Origin: an uncultured beta proteobacterium
GTDB lineage: Bacteria; Pseudomonadota; Gammaproteobacteria; Burkholderiales; Burkholderiaceae
Assembly: GCA_903826775.1 (NCBI GenBank)
Contig: CAIKFU010000104.1
Span: forward strand, 1-64,000
Length of the DNA stretch: 64,000 nt
Reading direction: 5' to 3'
The translations under genes and the position numbers were made by a program. This document shows positions 51,748-62,441 of this stretch, one piece after another (within the stretch, counting starts at the first letter, position 1; the number at the start of each line of letters is the position of its first letter). Under the pieces are notes generated by a model that saw nothing but the letters and a program-made list of their open reading frames with translations, was not told the DNA's origin and did no database searches.

Positions 51748-53151
51748 ATGATGGCCCGTAGGTTTAGCAAAATATTCCTTGCTGCAACACTCTTTAGCGC
51801 TTCCCTGAGCTCCAACTTCGTTAAAGCGGACGCAAATTATCCGGGCATCATAGGCAAAGATAACTGGCTTTACTATAACTATGAAATCACTACAGCTGCT
51901 GATGTTCCGAAAGTTAATGGAATGCTCGATACCATCAGGCGCTTTAATAAGGTGCTCGCAGCCAACGGAATTGCCATGGTGGCCACCTTTGTTCCCATCA
52001 AAATGCGTGTCTATCCCGAATTTTTACCTCCTACATTAAAAGTAAATGCGGAGACCCAAGGTGGGTATGCCCGCTTATCGCAAGTATTGCGTGCAGGGCA
52101 GGTCAATGTCATAGACATTAATGCTCCTATGATGGATGCTGCAAACAAAACCAAATATGCGCCTTACCCACTCTTTTTAAGGCTCGATAGGCACTGGTCT
52201 CCTAGTGGCGCGTTAGTAGTTGCAGACGCGATTAAGGCGGGAATTGAAGCTAACCCGGCCCTTAAGAAAGTCTATGACGCTACGCCCGTACAGGCTTATA
52301 AATTGGAGATTAGCAAGGATAAGAAGACGCTCAACTCCCATGACCTCGTTGGGCAATTATCCCCACAGGATCAAGCGTCTCACAATTACCCCCCTGAAAG
52401 CTCGTTGCTATTTAAGGCGGTCCGATCTACCCCTGGCAGCAGCCCATCAGGAATAGTCGTTCTGGGTAGTAGCTACTCTATGGAGTGGACGGGATTCCCA
52501 GATGCGTTGCGTAGCGCCCTACAGCGCGACATTACGTTTTCAACAGCCCATGGGCCAATTGGGCCTTGGTATGGCGCCATCTCCTACTTTAGCGACGAAT
52601 CCGTTCAAGCTAAACCCCCAAAATTACTGATTTTGGAAATGTCGGAACGGGAATTGCACATTACGCCCGATGCCGACTATCGCGAGCCCCGTTACAGGAT
52701 GCTGAACTCTACCGATTGGCTCCTGCGCGTGTCTGCATTGGTTCAGCAAAGCTGCAAAGCTTCTTCTGTCACCGGAAAGATTGCCTCAACCGGTCTGGCT
52801 TCCAAGCCAGGTGCTCAAAAATCGGACGGGGTCAGTGTTGACTCGACTACCGAAGCGGATTTCATTGACATCGACTTTAACAACCCCATCACTAAGTTGG
52901 ATTACATCGCTGCTCAATTGGTTGCCTCCGGCGTCAAAACCATCACCCTAGAAGCTAGTGGGCCCGATACCGCGCCTCGCAAAATCTTGGTTGAAGTAAA
53001 AGGCGACAAGGTCGTTCGCGCTTTGAAGTACCCGCTGCTCTCGATGACCGGTAAGGGGTATACCAAAGTTCGCATTTACCCTGGAAATACTTCAGGCTTC
53101 TCCTTCCAAGGGCTAAAGGTCTGTCGTCAACCGGAAGACCTTCTTAGCTAG
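51748..53151 (+). CDS. AlgX/AlgJ-like SGNH-domain protein (exported)
   Basis: Signal peptide; IIGKDNWLYYNYE, LRLDRHWSPSGALVVADAI (DxHW) and VVLGSSYSMEW motifs. Confidence 0.78.
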   Translation: MMARRFSKIFLAATLFSASLSSNFVKADANYPGIIGKDNWLYYNYEITTAADVPKVNGMLDTIRRFNKVLAANGIAMVATFVPIKMRVYPEFLPPTLKVNAETQGGYARLSQVLRAGQVNVIDINAPMMDAANKTKYAPYPLFLRLDRHWSPSGALVVADAIKAGIEANPALKKVYDATPVQAYKLEISKDKKTLNSHDLVGQLSPQDQASHNYPPESSLLFKAVRSTPGSSPSGIVVLGSSYSMEWTGFPDALRSALQRDITFSTAHGPIGPWYGAISYFSDESVQAKPPKLLILEMSERELHITPDADYREPRYRMLNSTDWLLRVSALVQQSCKASSVTGKIASTGLASKPGAQKSDGVSVDSTTEADFIDIDFNNPITKLDYIAAQLVASGVKTITLEASGPDTAPRKILVEVKGDKVVRALKYPLLSMTGKGYTKVRIYPGNTSGFSFQGLKVCRQPEDLLS

Positions 53152-53199
53152 GCAAGCCTAATCAGAGAGTGCTGACTGGCTCCCTCGCTTTTAATATAA

Positions 53200-53229
53200 A
53201 AGTTCCTCTATTTCAAAATAGGGGAACTT
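53200..53229 (+). terminator. Hairpin, probable terminator of the AlgX-like gene
   Basis: AAGTTCCTCTATT-TCAA-AATAGGGGAACTT-type stem with one wobble pair, about 50 bp after the stop. Confidence 0.6.
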
Positions 53230-53304
53230 CATTGAAGAGAAGTTTTGCCAGAGGAATGAAGATAAAGTCTAGTTGTACACGCTTTTAGACATTAATAAAA
53301 TATT

Positions 53305-53380
53305 TGGTGCCCCTTGTCCGACTCGAACAGACCACCTACTGATTACAAATCAGTTGCTCTACCAGATGAGCTAAAGGGGC
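53305..53380 (-). tRNA. tRNA-Thr (anticodon TGT)
   Basis: Reverse complement GCCCCTTTAGCTCATCTGGTAGAGCAACTGATTTGTAATCAGTAGGTGGTCTGTTCGAGTCGGACAAGGGGCACCA folds as a tRNA; loop TTTGTAA. Confidence 0.95.
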
Positions 53381-53397
53381 AAGGGCTACATTCTAAC

Positions 53398-53820
53398 TTA
53401 TTTCACGACCTTTAACGAAGGTCTGGTGTTTTTTTCAATCAAACCCTTTGAGCCCTTTTCTTGGACATCATCGGGATCAGGGGTAGGAGCTCCATCAAAC
53501 GGAAATGACATGCCTTGCCCATTCTCACGGGCATAAATAGCCAAAACATGAGAAACCGGAAATAAAATTTTTCTGGGAATCCCCCCAAATCGGGCTTGAA
53601 AACTAATCCAATCGTTTTCAATACTCAGTTGATGACAAGCTTCGGATGAAAGATTTAAAACAATTTCATTATTCTTAACAAATTCCATTGGGACCTCAAC
53701 GCGCGAATCCACCAATACGGCGATGAAGGGCGTAAAACCAAAATCCGAGCACCACTGATGCAGGGCTCGGATTAAGTATGGTTTGGTACTTGGAACGTCT
53801 GCCATATCGGCAATATTCAA
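53398..53820 (-). CDS. sspB: ClpXP protease specificity-enhancing factor
   Basis: TKPYLIRALHQWCSDFGFTPFIAVLVDSRVEVPMEFVKNNEIVLNLS; downstream of sspA. Confidence 0.93.
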   Translation of the reverse strand: MNIADMADVPSTKPYLIRALHQWCSDFGFTPFIAVLVDSRVEVPMEFVKNNEIVLNLSSEACHQLSIENDWISFQARFGGIPRKILFPVSHVLAIYARENGQGMSFPFDGAPTPDPDDVQEKGSKGLIEKNTRPSLKVVK

Positions 53821-53843
53821 TGAAGCCGACCTTAATGCGTCGC

Positions 53844-54461
53844 TTAACGACGCATTACTTTCTCTGAAGGTGTTAAGGCTTCAATATAAGCTGGTCGACT
53901 AAAAATACGTTCTGCGTATTTAAGCAATGGGGCCGCGTTTCTGGATAAATCGATGCCATAGTGCTCTAAACGCCACAACAATGGGGCAATAGACACATCC
54001 AGCATGGAGAAGTCATCGCCCAACATGTACTTGTTCTTGACAAAGATTGGAGCTAGCTGAGTTAAACGATCCCGTATGGCTAAACGGGCCTTTTCATGAT
54101 TCTTTTCAGCAACTTTCCCTTTTTCATTCTCAAGAGTAGAAACATGAACAAACAGCTCCTTCTCAAAATTAAACAAAAAAAGGCGTGCGCGTGCACGCGC
54201 AACCGGATCAGGCGGCATTAACTGTGGATGAGGAAAACGCTCATCAATGTATTCATTAATAATGTTTGATTCATACAAAATCAAATCGCGTTCAACCAAA
54301 ATGGGTACCTGTCCGTATGGGTTCATGACCGAGATATCTTCTGGCTTGTTAAACAAGTCGACATCGCGAATCTCAAAATCCATACCTTTTTCGAAAAGTA
54401 CCAAGCGGCAGCGTTGCGAGAATGGGCAATTTGTGCCCGAGTACAACACCATCATATGCAA
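53844..54461 (-). CDS. sspA: Stringent starvation protein A (GST fold)
   Basis: LYSGTNCPFSQRCRLVLFEKGMDFEIRDVDLFNKPEDISVMNPYGQVPILVERDLILYESNIINEYIDERFPHPQL. Confidence 0.93.
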   Translation of the reverse strand: MHMMVLYSGTNCPFSQRCRLVLFEKGMDFEIRDVDLFNKPEDISVMNPYGQVPILVERDLILYESNIINEYIDERFPHPQLMPPDPVARARARLFLFNFEKELFVHVSTLENEKGKVAEKNHEKARLAIRDRLTQLAPIFVKNKYMLGDDFSMLDVSIAPLLWRLEHYGIDLSRNAAPLLKYAERIFSRPAYIEALTPSEKVMRR

Positions 54462-54490
54462 AATTCCTTAAAAAAATGCTTAATAAATCT

Positions 54491-55264
54491 TTAGTGAATG
54501 TCTTTCCAGTAGGCTTTATTCAAGCGCCATGCCAAAAGGCTAAAGAACGCTAAGAATAACAACACTACAACGCCAAGACGCTTACGCTCAAGCTGAACCG
54601 GCTCAGCCATCCACGACATAAAAGCTACCAAGTCAGCGATATTATCGTCGTATTCCTGAGATTTCATTGTTCCAGGGGTTAATTGCTCAAACCCAACAAA
54701 CACTTTTTCGGTTTTTTCTGGATCGTGTGGATCCTTAATCAACTCAAATTTAGCTGCCCGTTCCCCTTGCAATTGCCATAAAACATGGGGCATTCCCACA
54801 TTCGGGTACACCATATTATTCCAACCTGTTGGACGCTCATCATCCTTATAAAAAGAGCGCAGGTAGGTATAAAGCCAATCAGTCCCACGAGCCCTTGCTT
54901 CTACTGACAAATCGGGGGGGTTTTTACCAAACCATTCCTTAGCCTCTTTTGGATTCATCGAGACTTTCATCAGATCGCCTACTTTGGCATCGCCCATGAT
55001 GAGGTTTTCTTTGATCTGCTGTTCGGTTAAACCAATATCTCGCAGACGGTTGTACCGTACATCGACTGCCGAATGGCATCCAAGGCAATAATTAACAAAC
55101 AACTTGGCGCCATTTTGCAAGGAAGCATTGTTGCTTACGCGATTCGGGGCTGAATCCAAAGGAAAACCGCCTTCATTTGCGTTGGCAAGCGCGCCCAAAC
55201 CCAGGGTGGCTGTCACGATTACAACCTGGCAGGCGCCCATCAAAGTTTGCAGAATTTCTTTCAT
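54491..55264 (-). CDS. petC: Ubiquinol-cytochrome c reductase, cytochrome c1
   Basis: NYCLGCHSAVDVRYNRL heme motif; MKEILQ start by context; C-terminal TM anchor. Confidence 0.94.
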   Translation of the reverse strand: MKEILQTLMGACQVVIVTATLGLGALANANEGGFPLDSAPNRVSNNASLQNGAKLFVNYCLGCHSAVDVRYNRLRDIGLTEQQIKENLIMGDAKVGDLMKVSMNPKEAKEWFGKNPPDLSVEARARGTDWLYTYLRSFYKDDERPTGWNNMVYPNVGMPHVLWQLQGERAAKFELIKDPHDPEKTEKVFVGFEQLTPGTMKSQEYDDNIADLVAFMSWMAEPVQLERKRLGVVVLLFLAFFSLLAWRLNKAYWKDIH

Positions 55265-55295
55265 ACTCGTTCCTAATTTCTCTTTGGTATCTGAA

Positions 55296-56696
55296 TTAAT
55301 GGGACTTAAAAGTAACACGGCTAGGCACTGGTTTAAATGTCCCCAGCTTGCTCCAATAAGGCATTCCCAAGAAAAAGCCCAAGTAGTAAATTGTGCATAC
55401 TTGAGAAAGTTTCTCAAATATTGGTGACGGCGGTTGAATTCCCAGGTACCCCAAAATCACAAAACTCACCACAAATACGCCATAGATGTATTTGTGGAAA
55501 TTTGGACGATACCGAATCGATTTCACCGGGGAGTTATCCAGCCAAGGCAGGAAAAACAGGATTACGACTGATCCACCCATGATGACCACACCCCAAAATT
55601 TAGCATCGAGGTAATAAAAGCCTACCGCTAAACCAGCCAGGATGAGAATACATAAGCCCTTGATTTTTATATCTTTTACAGATTTCATCGCCAAGCCAAT
55701 AATGACTGCTAGGAATATCCATAAAGGCAGCAAGAAACTTGTCGTCGTTGCTCTTAACATGGAGTAAAACGGGGTGAAGTACCAAACTGGAGCGATATGC
55801 AGTGGGGTCTGGAGCGGATCAGCCGGGATGAAGTTGTTCGCCTCCAAAAAGTATCCGCCCATTTCGGGGGCAAAAAAGACCACAAAGGCAAAAATCATCA
55901 AGAAAATCCCTAGCCCCATTGTGTCGTGGACCGAATAGTAGGGATGAAAGGGTATCCCATCAACAGGATGGCCATTTGCATCTAAATTTTCTTTAATTTC
56001 AATACCATCAGGATTATTTGAACCCACCTCATGCAATGCAATGATGTGCGCCACCACCAAACCGATCAATACCAATGGAATGGCAATCACGTGAAAAGCA
56101 AAGAAACGATTGAGCGTTGCATCACCCACTACATAATCACCGCGAAGCCACAAAGACAAGTCCGGTCCAATGAATGGAATGGCAGAAAATAGGTTCACGA
56201 TTACTTGAGCACCCCAGTAGGACATTTGACCCCATGGCAGCAGGTAACCAAAGAAAGCCTCACCCATCAACAGCAGGAAAATCGCACAACCAAACACCCA
56301 AATCAACTCACGAGGCTTGCGGTAAGAACCGTAAATCAAACCCCGAAACATGTGCAAATACACAACTACAAAGAACATGGATGCGCCCGTGGAGTGCATG
56401 TAGCGGATCAACCAACCCCAAGGCACTTCGCGCATGATGTATTCCACTGAATCAAAAGCCTTTGCAGCATCCGGCTTGTAATTCATGGTTAGGAAAATGC
56501 CTGTAAAAATCTGCAATGCCAAGACGACAATGGATAAGACTCCAAAGACGTACCAAATATTGAGATTTTTTGGGGCGTAATACTCGCTCATATGGGTTTT
56601 AAACATCGCCGTGAGCGGAAAACGGGAATCAACCCAAGCCAACAGTTTTTGGCTTAATGGGGCATTTTCTGGAACTTTTATTTCGTGGAACGCCAT
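55296..56696 (-). CDS. petB: Ubiquinol-cytochrome c reductase, cytochrome b
   Basis: RYMHSTGASMFFVVVYLHMFRGLIYGSYRKPRELIWVFGCAIFLLLMGEAFFGYLLPWGQMSYWGAQVI. Confidence 0.96.
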   Translation of the reverse strand: MAFHEIKVPENAPLSQKLLAWVDSRFPLTAMFKTHMSEYYAPKNLNIWYVFGVLSIVVLALQIFTGIFLTMNYKPDAAKAFDSVEYIMREVPWGWLIRYMHSTGASMFFVVVYLHMFRGLIYGSYRKPRELIWVFGCAIFLLLMGEAFFGYLLPWGQMSYWGAQVIVNLFSAIPFIGPDLSLWLRGDYVVGDATLNRFFAFHVIAIPLVLIGLVVAHIIALHEVGSNNPDGIEIKENLDANGHPVDGIPFHPYYSVHDTMGLGIFLMIFAFVVFFAPEMGGYFLEANNFIPADPLQTPLHIAPVWYFTPFYSMLRATTTSFLLPLWIFLAVIIGLAMKSVKDIKIKGLCILILAGLAVGFYYLDAKFWGVVIMGGSVVILFFLPWLDNSPVKSIRYRPNFHKYIYGVFVVSFVILGYLGIQPPSPIFEKLSQVCTIYYLGFFLGMPYWSKLGTFKPVPSRVTFKSH

Positions 56697-56706
56697 TTAT
56701 TTCTCC

Positions 56707-57309
56707 TTAGGCTTTCTTATCATCGCCAATCAGAATCTTGGTGTCGCTTAGATACATATGCGGCGGCACTTCAAGGTTATCTGGGGCTGGTTTGTTCTTA
56801 TAAACACGTCCTGCCATGTCAAAAGTCGATCCATGACATGGGCACAAGAAACCGCCTGGCCAAGTATTGGGCAAAGAAGGTTGTGGTCCAGCTTCAAATT
56901 TCGCCGTTGGAGAGCAGCCCAAATGGGTACAAATCCCCACCACAACGAGATACTCCGGCTTTATAGAGCGATTTTCATTTCGTGCATAAGGGGGGGTCAA
57001 TGAATCTTGATTTCTTAATGATTCGGGATCTGCCAATTCACTATCGTTTTTAGGCAATTCTGCAACCTGTTCGGGAGTTCTGCGAACCACCCAAACCGGT
57101 TTACCACGCCATTCGACGGTTCTCATTTCATCCGGCTGCATACCGGAGATATCAATCTCAACGGCCGCTCCAGCCGCCTTGGCGCGCTCAGAGGGTTCTA
57201 AACTATCCACAAAAGGATAAAGGGCTGCGGCACCGCCAACACCCCCAACCACCGAAGTGGCGATCAGCCAATTGCGGCGATCCTTGTCCATGCTGGGCTT
57301 GTCACTCAT
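56707..57309 (-). CDS. petA: Ubiquinol-cytochrome c reductase, Rieske iron-sulfur subunit
   Basis: CTHLGCSP...CPCHGSTFDMAGRV Rieske motifs; twin-arginine-like N terminus. Confidence 0.95.
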   Translation of the reverse strand: MSDKPSMDKDRRNWLIATSVVGGVGGAAALYPFVDSLEPSERAKAAGAAVEIDISGMQPDEMRTVEWRGKPVWVVRRTPEQVAELPKNDSELADPESLRNQDSLTPPYARNENRSIKPEYLVVVGICTHLGCSPTAKFEAGPQPSLPNTWPGGFLCPCHGSTFDMAGRVYKNKPAPDNLEVPPHMYLSDTKILIGDDKKA

Positions 57310-57437
57310 TTACAAAATTCCTCAAAAGAAGCATTTATAGGTGGAAATTGCTTAAAGCGTCGATTTTAAAGTAAAAAGTAGTCTACGCGACAAAGAACTG
57401 GGGTTAATCTATATTGTTTACAGAAAGAGAGGTTTTT

Positions 57438-57872
57438 ATGACCGTTTTAAAAGAATTTCGTGACTTTGCCGTAAAGGGCAATGTAATTGATTTGGCAGTC
57501 GGTGTAATCATCGGCGGAGCCTTTGGAAAAATCGTCGACTCCCTTGTCAATGACATCGTAATGCCCCTAATTTCAGCCCTTTTAGGGGGAAAAATTGATT
57601 TTACAAACTTATTTATTGTTCTTGGTAACCCACCAGACAATATCCCCCGCACCTTTGATGCGATGAAAAAGGCCGGGGTTCCCGTTTTTGCGTACGGCAA
57701 CTTTATTACTATTTCAATCAACTTTCTACTGCTGGCATTTGTCATCTTTCAAATGGTTAAATTGGTAAATAAGGTACGCATCATGGACGATGTACCGGCA
57801 ACACCACCGGTAGCCCCCACTCCGGAAGACGTCATCCTCCTGCGAGAAATTCGCGATAGCCTGAAGAAGTAA
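57438..57872 (+). CDS. mscL: Large-conductance mechanosensitive channel
   Basis: [42 protein letters not shown]. Confidence 0.96.
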   Translation: MTVLKEFRDFAVKGNVIDLAVGVIIGGAFGKIVDSLVNDIVMPLISALLGGKIDFTNLFIVLGNPPDNIPRTFDAMKKAGVPVFAYGNFITISINFLLLAFVIFQMVKLVNKVRIMDDVPATPPVAPTPEDVILLREIRDSLKK

Positions 57873-57896
57873 TTTAACGAAGATCCCCTCGAAAAT

Positions 57897-59084
57897 ATGC
57901 TTAAGCGCCTTTGGTTTTTATTTGCCCAATGTATTACGATTTTATTGGCCGTCTGGTTTATTGTTACAACCCTCAAACCAGGTTGGTTAAACGGGGTACA
58001 GATTCACTCTTTGGTGGACAAGGTCACACTCAAGGAAAGTGATGTCGATAGTCAATCCATAAACCCCGGCTCTTATCACGAGGCGGTGAAGCGTTCAATG
58101 CCAGCTGTTGTTAATATTTTTAGCAGTAAGGCACAAGCAAAAATCAAACCCCACAAAGGAAATGGCGCTGACGGCGCTAACCCAAATGATTTGTTTTATA
58201 AATTCTTTTTTGGTGATCAACCGCCGGAAGAAGAGCCTATTTCAAGTCTAGGCTCGGGAGTCATTGTTAGCCCTGAAGGAATCATCTTAACTAATCATCA
58301 CGTTATCGATGGAGCCGATGACATTGATATTGCTTTAGCAGACGGTAGAAAATTTAAGGCAAAAATTATCGGCAGCGATCCCGATACCGATGTTGCTGTT
58401 CTGAAGATTGAAGCAAAACAACTTCCCACCCCCATTACCCTTGGACAGATCGAATCCGTAAGGGTTGGGGATGTCGTGCTTGCCATTGGCAATCCATTTG
58501 GAGTAGGGCAAACCGTAACGTCCGGAATTGTTTCTGCATTGGGTCGTGACCACTTAGGGATCAACACCTTCGAAAATTTTATTCAAACCGATGCAGCAAT
58601 TAATCCCGGCAACTCTGGAGGAGCCCTAGTCGATACAAGAGGCAATCTCATTGGAATCAATACTGCGATTTTTTCCAACAGCGGAGGCTCAATGGGAATT
58701 GGCTTTGCTATCCCGATTAATCTGGCAAAGCAAGTAATGGAATCCATCCTGACAAACGGTAGCGTAACCCGCGGCTGGATCGGTGTTGAGCCTCAGAACC
58801 TATCCAAGGAATTATCCGAATCATTAGGATTGCCTGCGACAACCGAAGGAGTCTTATTATCGGGCGTTCTCGAAGGAGGCCCTGCAGATCGAGGCGGCGC
58901 AAAACCTGGTGATGTCTTAACCTATGTAAACGATCAAGGTGTAAAAGACGTCACGGGATTATTGAATCGAATCGCCCAATTTGGGCCGGGCGATGCAGTA
59001 ATCTTAAAAGTATTACGCAAGGGAAAGGAAGTAACCCTAACGGTTCAAATCGGGAAACGGCCTAAAGCAGTCAAACGCGGTTAA
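57897..59084 (+). CDS. Trypsin-like serine protease, DegS/DegQ family, one PDZ domain
   Basis: TNHHVIDGADD, DTDVAVLKIEAK and NPGNSGGALVD catalytic motifs, one C-terminal PDZ, N-terminal TM. Confidence 0.92.
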   Translation: MLKRLWFLFAQCITILLAVWFIVTTLKPGWLNGVQIHSLVDKVTLKESDVDSQSINPGSYHEAVKRSMPAVVNIFSSKAQAKIKPHKGNGADGANPNDLFYKFFFGDQPPEEEPISSLGSGVIVSPEGIILTNHHVIDGADDIDIALADGRKFKAKIIGSDPDTDVAVLKIEAKQLPTPITLGQIESVRVGDVVLAIGNPFGVGQTVTSGIVSALGRDHLGINTFENFIQTDAAINPGNSGGALVDTRGNLIGINTAIFSNSGGSMGIGFAIPINLAKQVMESILTNGSVTRGWIGVEPQNLSKELSESLGLPATTEGVLLSGVLEGGPADRGGAKPGDVLTYVNDQGVKDVTGLLNRIAQFGPGDAVILKVLRKGKEVTLTVQIGKRPKAVKRG

Positions 59085-59105
59085 ATCGGCAGCATTAAAA
59101 CGGGG

Positions 59106-59840
59106 TTACCCAGGCAAGATTTTTGATAGAAAATCCTTTGCTCGCGGAGAGCGCGCTTCTGGATTCCCAAAAAATTCATCCTTTGAGCAATCCTCGATGA
59201 TGTGGCCGTGATCCATAAAAATCACGCGATTGCTCACCTTGCGTGCAAAACCCATTTCATGAGTTACACAACACATGGTCATCCCAATATCCGCCAACTT
59301 CACCATAACATCCAATACCTCGCCAACCATTTCGGGATCCAACGCAGAAGTGGGCTCATCAAAAAGCATCACAATGGGATCCATGCTGAGAGCGCGTGCT
59401 ATGGCAACCCTTTGCTGCTGGCCACCAGAAAGCTGTCCTGGAAATTTATCCTTTTGCGCACTTAATCCAACGCGTTCCAAATACATCAAGCCATGAGACT
59501 TTGCTTCATCAGTTGAACGTCCCAGCACTTTTATCTGCGCAAGAGTGAGGTTTTCTGTAATGCTCAGATGCGGGAAAAGTTCAAAATGCTGAAACACCAT
59601 TCCGACTCGCGCCCTCAGCTTTGGCAAATCCGTTGTTGGGGCATGCAATGCAACGCCATCCACGTAAATCTCTCCAGATTGAAAAGGCTCTAGAGCATTA
59701 ATCGTTTTGATTAACGTGGATTTTCCTGAGCCGGATGGTCCACAAATCACGACTACTTCACCTTTCTTGATGGATGTACTGCAATCCGTCAGAACCTGAA
59801 ATGACCCATACCACTTAGAAACACTTTTTAGCTCAATCAT
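59106..59840 (-). CDS. gltL: Amino-acid ABC transporter ATP-binding protein (GltL-like)
   Basis: [64 protein letters not shown]. Confidence 0.9.
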   Translation of the reverse strand: MIELKSVSKWYGSFQVLTDCSTSIKKGEVVVICGPSGSGKSTLIKTINALEPFQSGEIYVDGVALHAPTTDLPKLRARVGMVFQHFELFPHLSITENLTLAQIKVLGRSTDEAKSHGLMYLERVGLSAQKDKFPGQLSGGQQQRVAIARALSMDPIVMLFDEPTSALDPEMVGEVLDVMVKLADIGMTMCCVTHEMGFARKVSNRVIFMDHGHIIEDCSKDEFFGNPEARSPRAKDFLSKILPG

Positions 59841-59884
59841 GATGATCTACTTTATTTTCATCCCTAGAAGGTTCTGCAAACCCA

Positions 59885-60553
59885 TTAACGAATAATCGCA
59901 ACTTTTGCCTGAATTATGCGAACGACTTTTGACAAAGAAAAACAAATTATGAAATAAGTGGCTGCGGCCAATATGTACGTCTCTATCGGTCGACCATAAT
60001 TTTTTCCAGCAATTTCAAATCCCTTTAAGAGATCATAAGCACCGATGGCATAGACCAAAGACGTATCCTGAAAAAGTACGATCGTTTGCGTCATAAACAC
60101 CGGGATCATATTTCTAAAGGCCTGCGGTAAAACCACCAAACGCATGTTTTGACCATAGCTCATTCCCAAGGCTTGTGCAGCAAAGCTTTGGCCTTTCGGT
60201 ACCGACTGAATACCTGCCCGAACAATCTCCGAGAAAAATGCCGCCTCAAATGCAATAAAGGTTATGGTTGCCGATAAATCCGCGCCTATTGGCCTACCGA
60301 TGAGTATTGGAATCAATAAGAAAAACCACAAAATCACCATAACCAATGGAATGGACCTCATTACATTGACGTAAATCGTGGCTATATATACCAGCGCAGA
60401 CTTTCCCGATAAGCGCATTAACGCCAAAAAAGTCCCGAAAATAATTCCACCAACTGTTGCGAAAATCGTTAATTGCAGGCTAAACAGCAACCCCTTGAGA
60501 ATGTAATTGGTGAATAATTCCCAGTTATAAAAACTTAGATCTAGGCTCATCAT
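59885..60553 (-). CDS. gltK: Amino-acid ABC transporter permease (GltK-like)
   Basis: HisM-type permease: ETVRAGIQSVPKGQ-like EIVRAGIQSVPKGQSFAAQALGMSYGQNMRLVVLPQAFRNMIP. Confidence 0.88.
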   Translation of the reverse strand: MMSLDLSFYNWELFTNYILKGLLFSLQLTIFATVGGIIFGTFLALMRLSGKSALVYIATIYVNVMRSIPLVMVILWFFLLIPILIGRPIGADLSATITFIAFEAAFFSEIVRAGIQSVPKGQSFAAQALGMSYGQNMRLVVLPQAFRNMIPVFMTQTIVLFQDTSLVYAIGAYDLLKGFEIAGKNYGRPIETYILAAATYFIICFSLSKVVRIIQAKVAIIR

Positions 60554-60564
60554 GTGCGCACCAT

Positions 60565-61356
60565 TTAATGAGCCAAACCTGCATCATTCGATGCGGCAAT
60601 AAACCCGGGTATTCGCGTACTTTTTTCAATGCGAGCCATCACGCGATTGACCGCAAATGCCGACAATGCATATAGGGCTGTTACGGCTAAGTAAATTTCA
60701 ACTCCATGCGATGTTTCTTCTTGGGCCTGCATCGCAAATAGAGTCAATTCAGGAACAGAAACCGCAAAAGCCACCGACGAATTCTTAATCAGGTTCATGC
60801 TCTCAGATGTGAGTGGTGGCAAAACTATCCGCAGAGCCATGGGAAGAATGACATAACGATAACTTTGTATCGTCGTAAGCCCCAATGCCGTGGCAGCCAT
60901 TCTTTGTCCTGATGGCAGGGACTGAATACCCGCCCTAACCTGCTCTGCAATCCGAGCGGAGGTAAAAAACCCCAAAGCAATACTCACCAGCAAATAGGAT
61001 GGAAATGCCTTAAGCGACGGAATGAATGCGGGGATTACGTGATACCAAAGGAACACCTGGACTAAAATTGGAATATTGCGAAATAATTCAACCCAAGCCG
61101 TAGATAAAGCAATGAGAAATGAGGTACCCCTCCCCGACTTGGGTAAGGTCCTCAAGGTACCCATTACCGCCCCTAGAATTAGGGCAATCGCCAAACCCAA
61201 CCCAGCTACTGCAAGCGTCCAACCCCATGCCTTTAGCAACCAGTCTAGATAACTAGGGTCGGCATTTTTTCCAAGGCCAAATAGCGCAGAAAAGCAGTGG
61301 TCTACGACTTCACCATCTAAGGTGTTCTTGCAAAAAACACCCATATCTAAAGACAT
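60565..61356 (-). CDS. gltJ: Amino-acid ABC transporter permease (GltJ-like)
   Basis: RIAEQVRAGIQSLPSGQRMAATALGLTTIQSYRYVILPMALRIVLPPLTSE. Confidence 0.88.
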   Translation of the reverse strand: MSLDMGVFCKNTLDGEVVDHCFSALFGLGKNADPSYLDWLLKAWGWTLAVAGLGLAIALILGAVMGTLRTLPKSGRGTSFLIALSTAWVELFRNIPILVQVFLWYHVIPAFIPSLKAFPSYLLVSIALGFFTSARIAEQVRAGIQSLPSGQRMAATALGLTTIQSYRYVILPMALRIVLPPLTSESMNLIKNSSVAFAVSVPELTLFAMQAQEETSHGVEIYLAVTALYALSAFAVNRVMARIEKSTRIPGFIAASNDAGLAH

Positions 61357-61360
61357 AGAT

Positions 61361-62299
61361 TTATTTCTTTATGTAGTCTTCTGCTGGTTTGTCATTCAAG
61401 TTCGTCCAGGCATTTTTAGTGTTTGCGGATAACTCAAGACCAACAACAATATTTTTTGGGGGAATGGGCTTTAGGAACCACTTGTCCCAAAGTTTGGGCA
61501 TATTGCCATTCTTAACAATTTTTGCAATTGCATCATTGACTGCGGCCTTAAATTCAGGATCGTCCTTGCGAACCATAATGGCTATGGGTTCAGTGCTTAG
61601 TACCTCGCCGACTATTTTATAGTCTTTGGGGTTTTTAGCATTGGCGATATTGCCCGCTAGTATTGAGCCGTCCATCACAAAAGCATCTGCACGTCCGGAC
61701 TCTAAGAGCAGAAAGCTATCCGCATGATCCTTGCCAAACACCTCATCAAAATTCACGCCCGTAGCCTTTTCATGCTTGCGCAACAACTGCACAGAAGTGG
61801 TTCCAGTTGTTGTAGCGACTTTCTTACCATTCAGTTGGGCAATTGAGGTAATTCCAGAATTGGCTTTTACGGCTATCCTGACCTCCTCCACGTAAAGAGT
61901 GTTGGCAAAACCGACATCCTTTGCACGCGCTACATTATTTGTTGTAGTGCCGCACTCAATATCCACTGTCCCGTTTTGCACCAAAGGTACTCGATTTTGG
62001 GATGTTACTGGCTGGTAATTGATCCGTAAAGTACTTAAATTCAACTTGTCTTTAATGTCTGCAAGAATCATTCGGCAAACCTCTACGTGGTAGCCGTCGA
62101 ACCGACTATCCCCTGTTGTGTAGGACATCGGTATCGAGGATTCGCGAACCCCCATCGTTATAGCGCCTGACGATTTGATCTTATCCAAGGTAGGACTTGC
62201 AGCGACTGCCCCTTGGGCTGAAAATCCAAAAATCGAAGCCACCAAGAGGGGTGCGACGATTGACGCTAAAGGCAATGGAATGATTCTTAAATTTTTCAT
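61361..62299 (-). CDS. gltI: Amino-acid ABC transporter substrate-binding protein (GltI-like)
   Basis: SGAITMGVRESSIPMSYTTGDSRFDGYHVEVCRMI; CGTTTNNVARAKDVGFANTLYVEEVRI. Confidence 0.9.
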   Translation of the reverse strand: MKNLRIIPLPLASIVAPLLVASIFGFSAQGAVAASPTLDKIKSSGAITMGVRESSIPMSYTTGDSRFDGYHVEVCRMILADIKDKLNLSTLRINYQPVTSQNRVPLVQNGTVDIECGTTTNNVARAKDVGFANTLYVEEVRIAVKANSGITSIAQLNGKKVATTTGTTSVQLLRKHEKATGVNFDEVFGKDHADSFLLLESGRADAFVMDGSILAGNIANAKNPKDYKIVGEVLSTEPIAIMVRKDDPEFKAAVNDAIAKIVKNGNMPKLWDKWFLKPIPPKNIVVGLELSANTKNAWTNLNDKPAEDYIKK

Positions 62300-62441
62300 A
62301 GTCTTCTATTTAGCTAACATTTGAATGGAGTAGGTGCCGTTCGTCAGGCTTCAGCAACTTCAGAACGACACCCATTTTTATCAGATATTTCAATATAAAT
62401 CTATAGGTTGCCTACAAAATTAAACATATTAGAATGATCGC

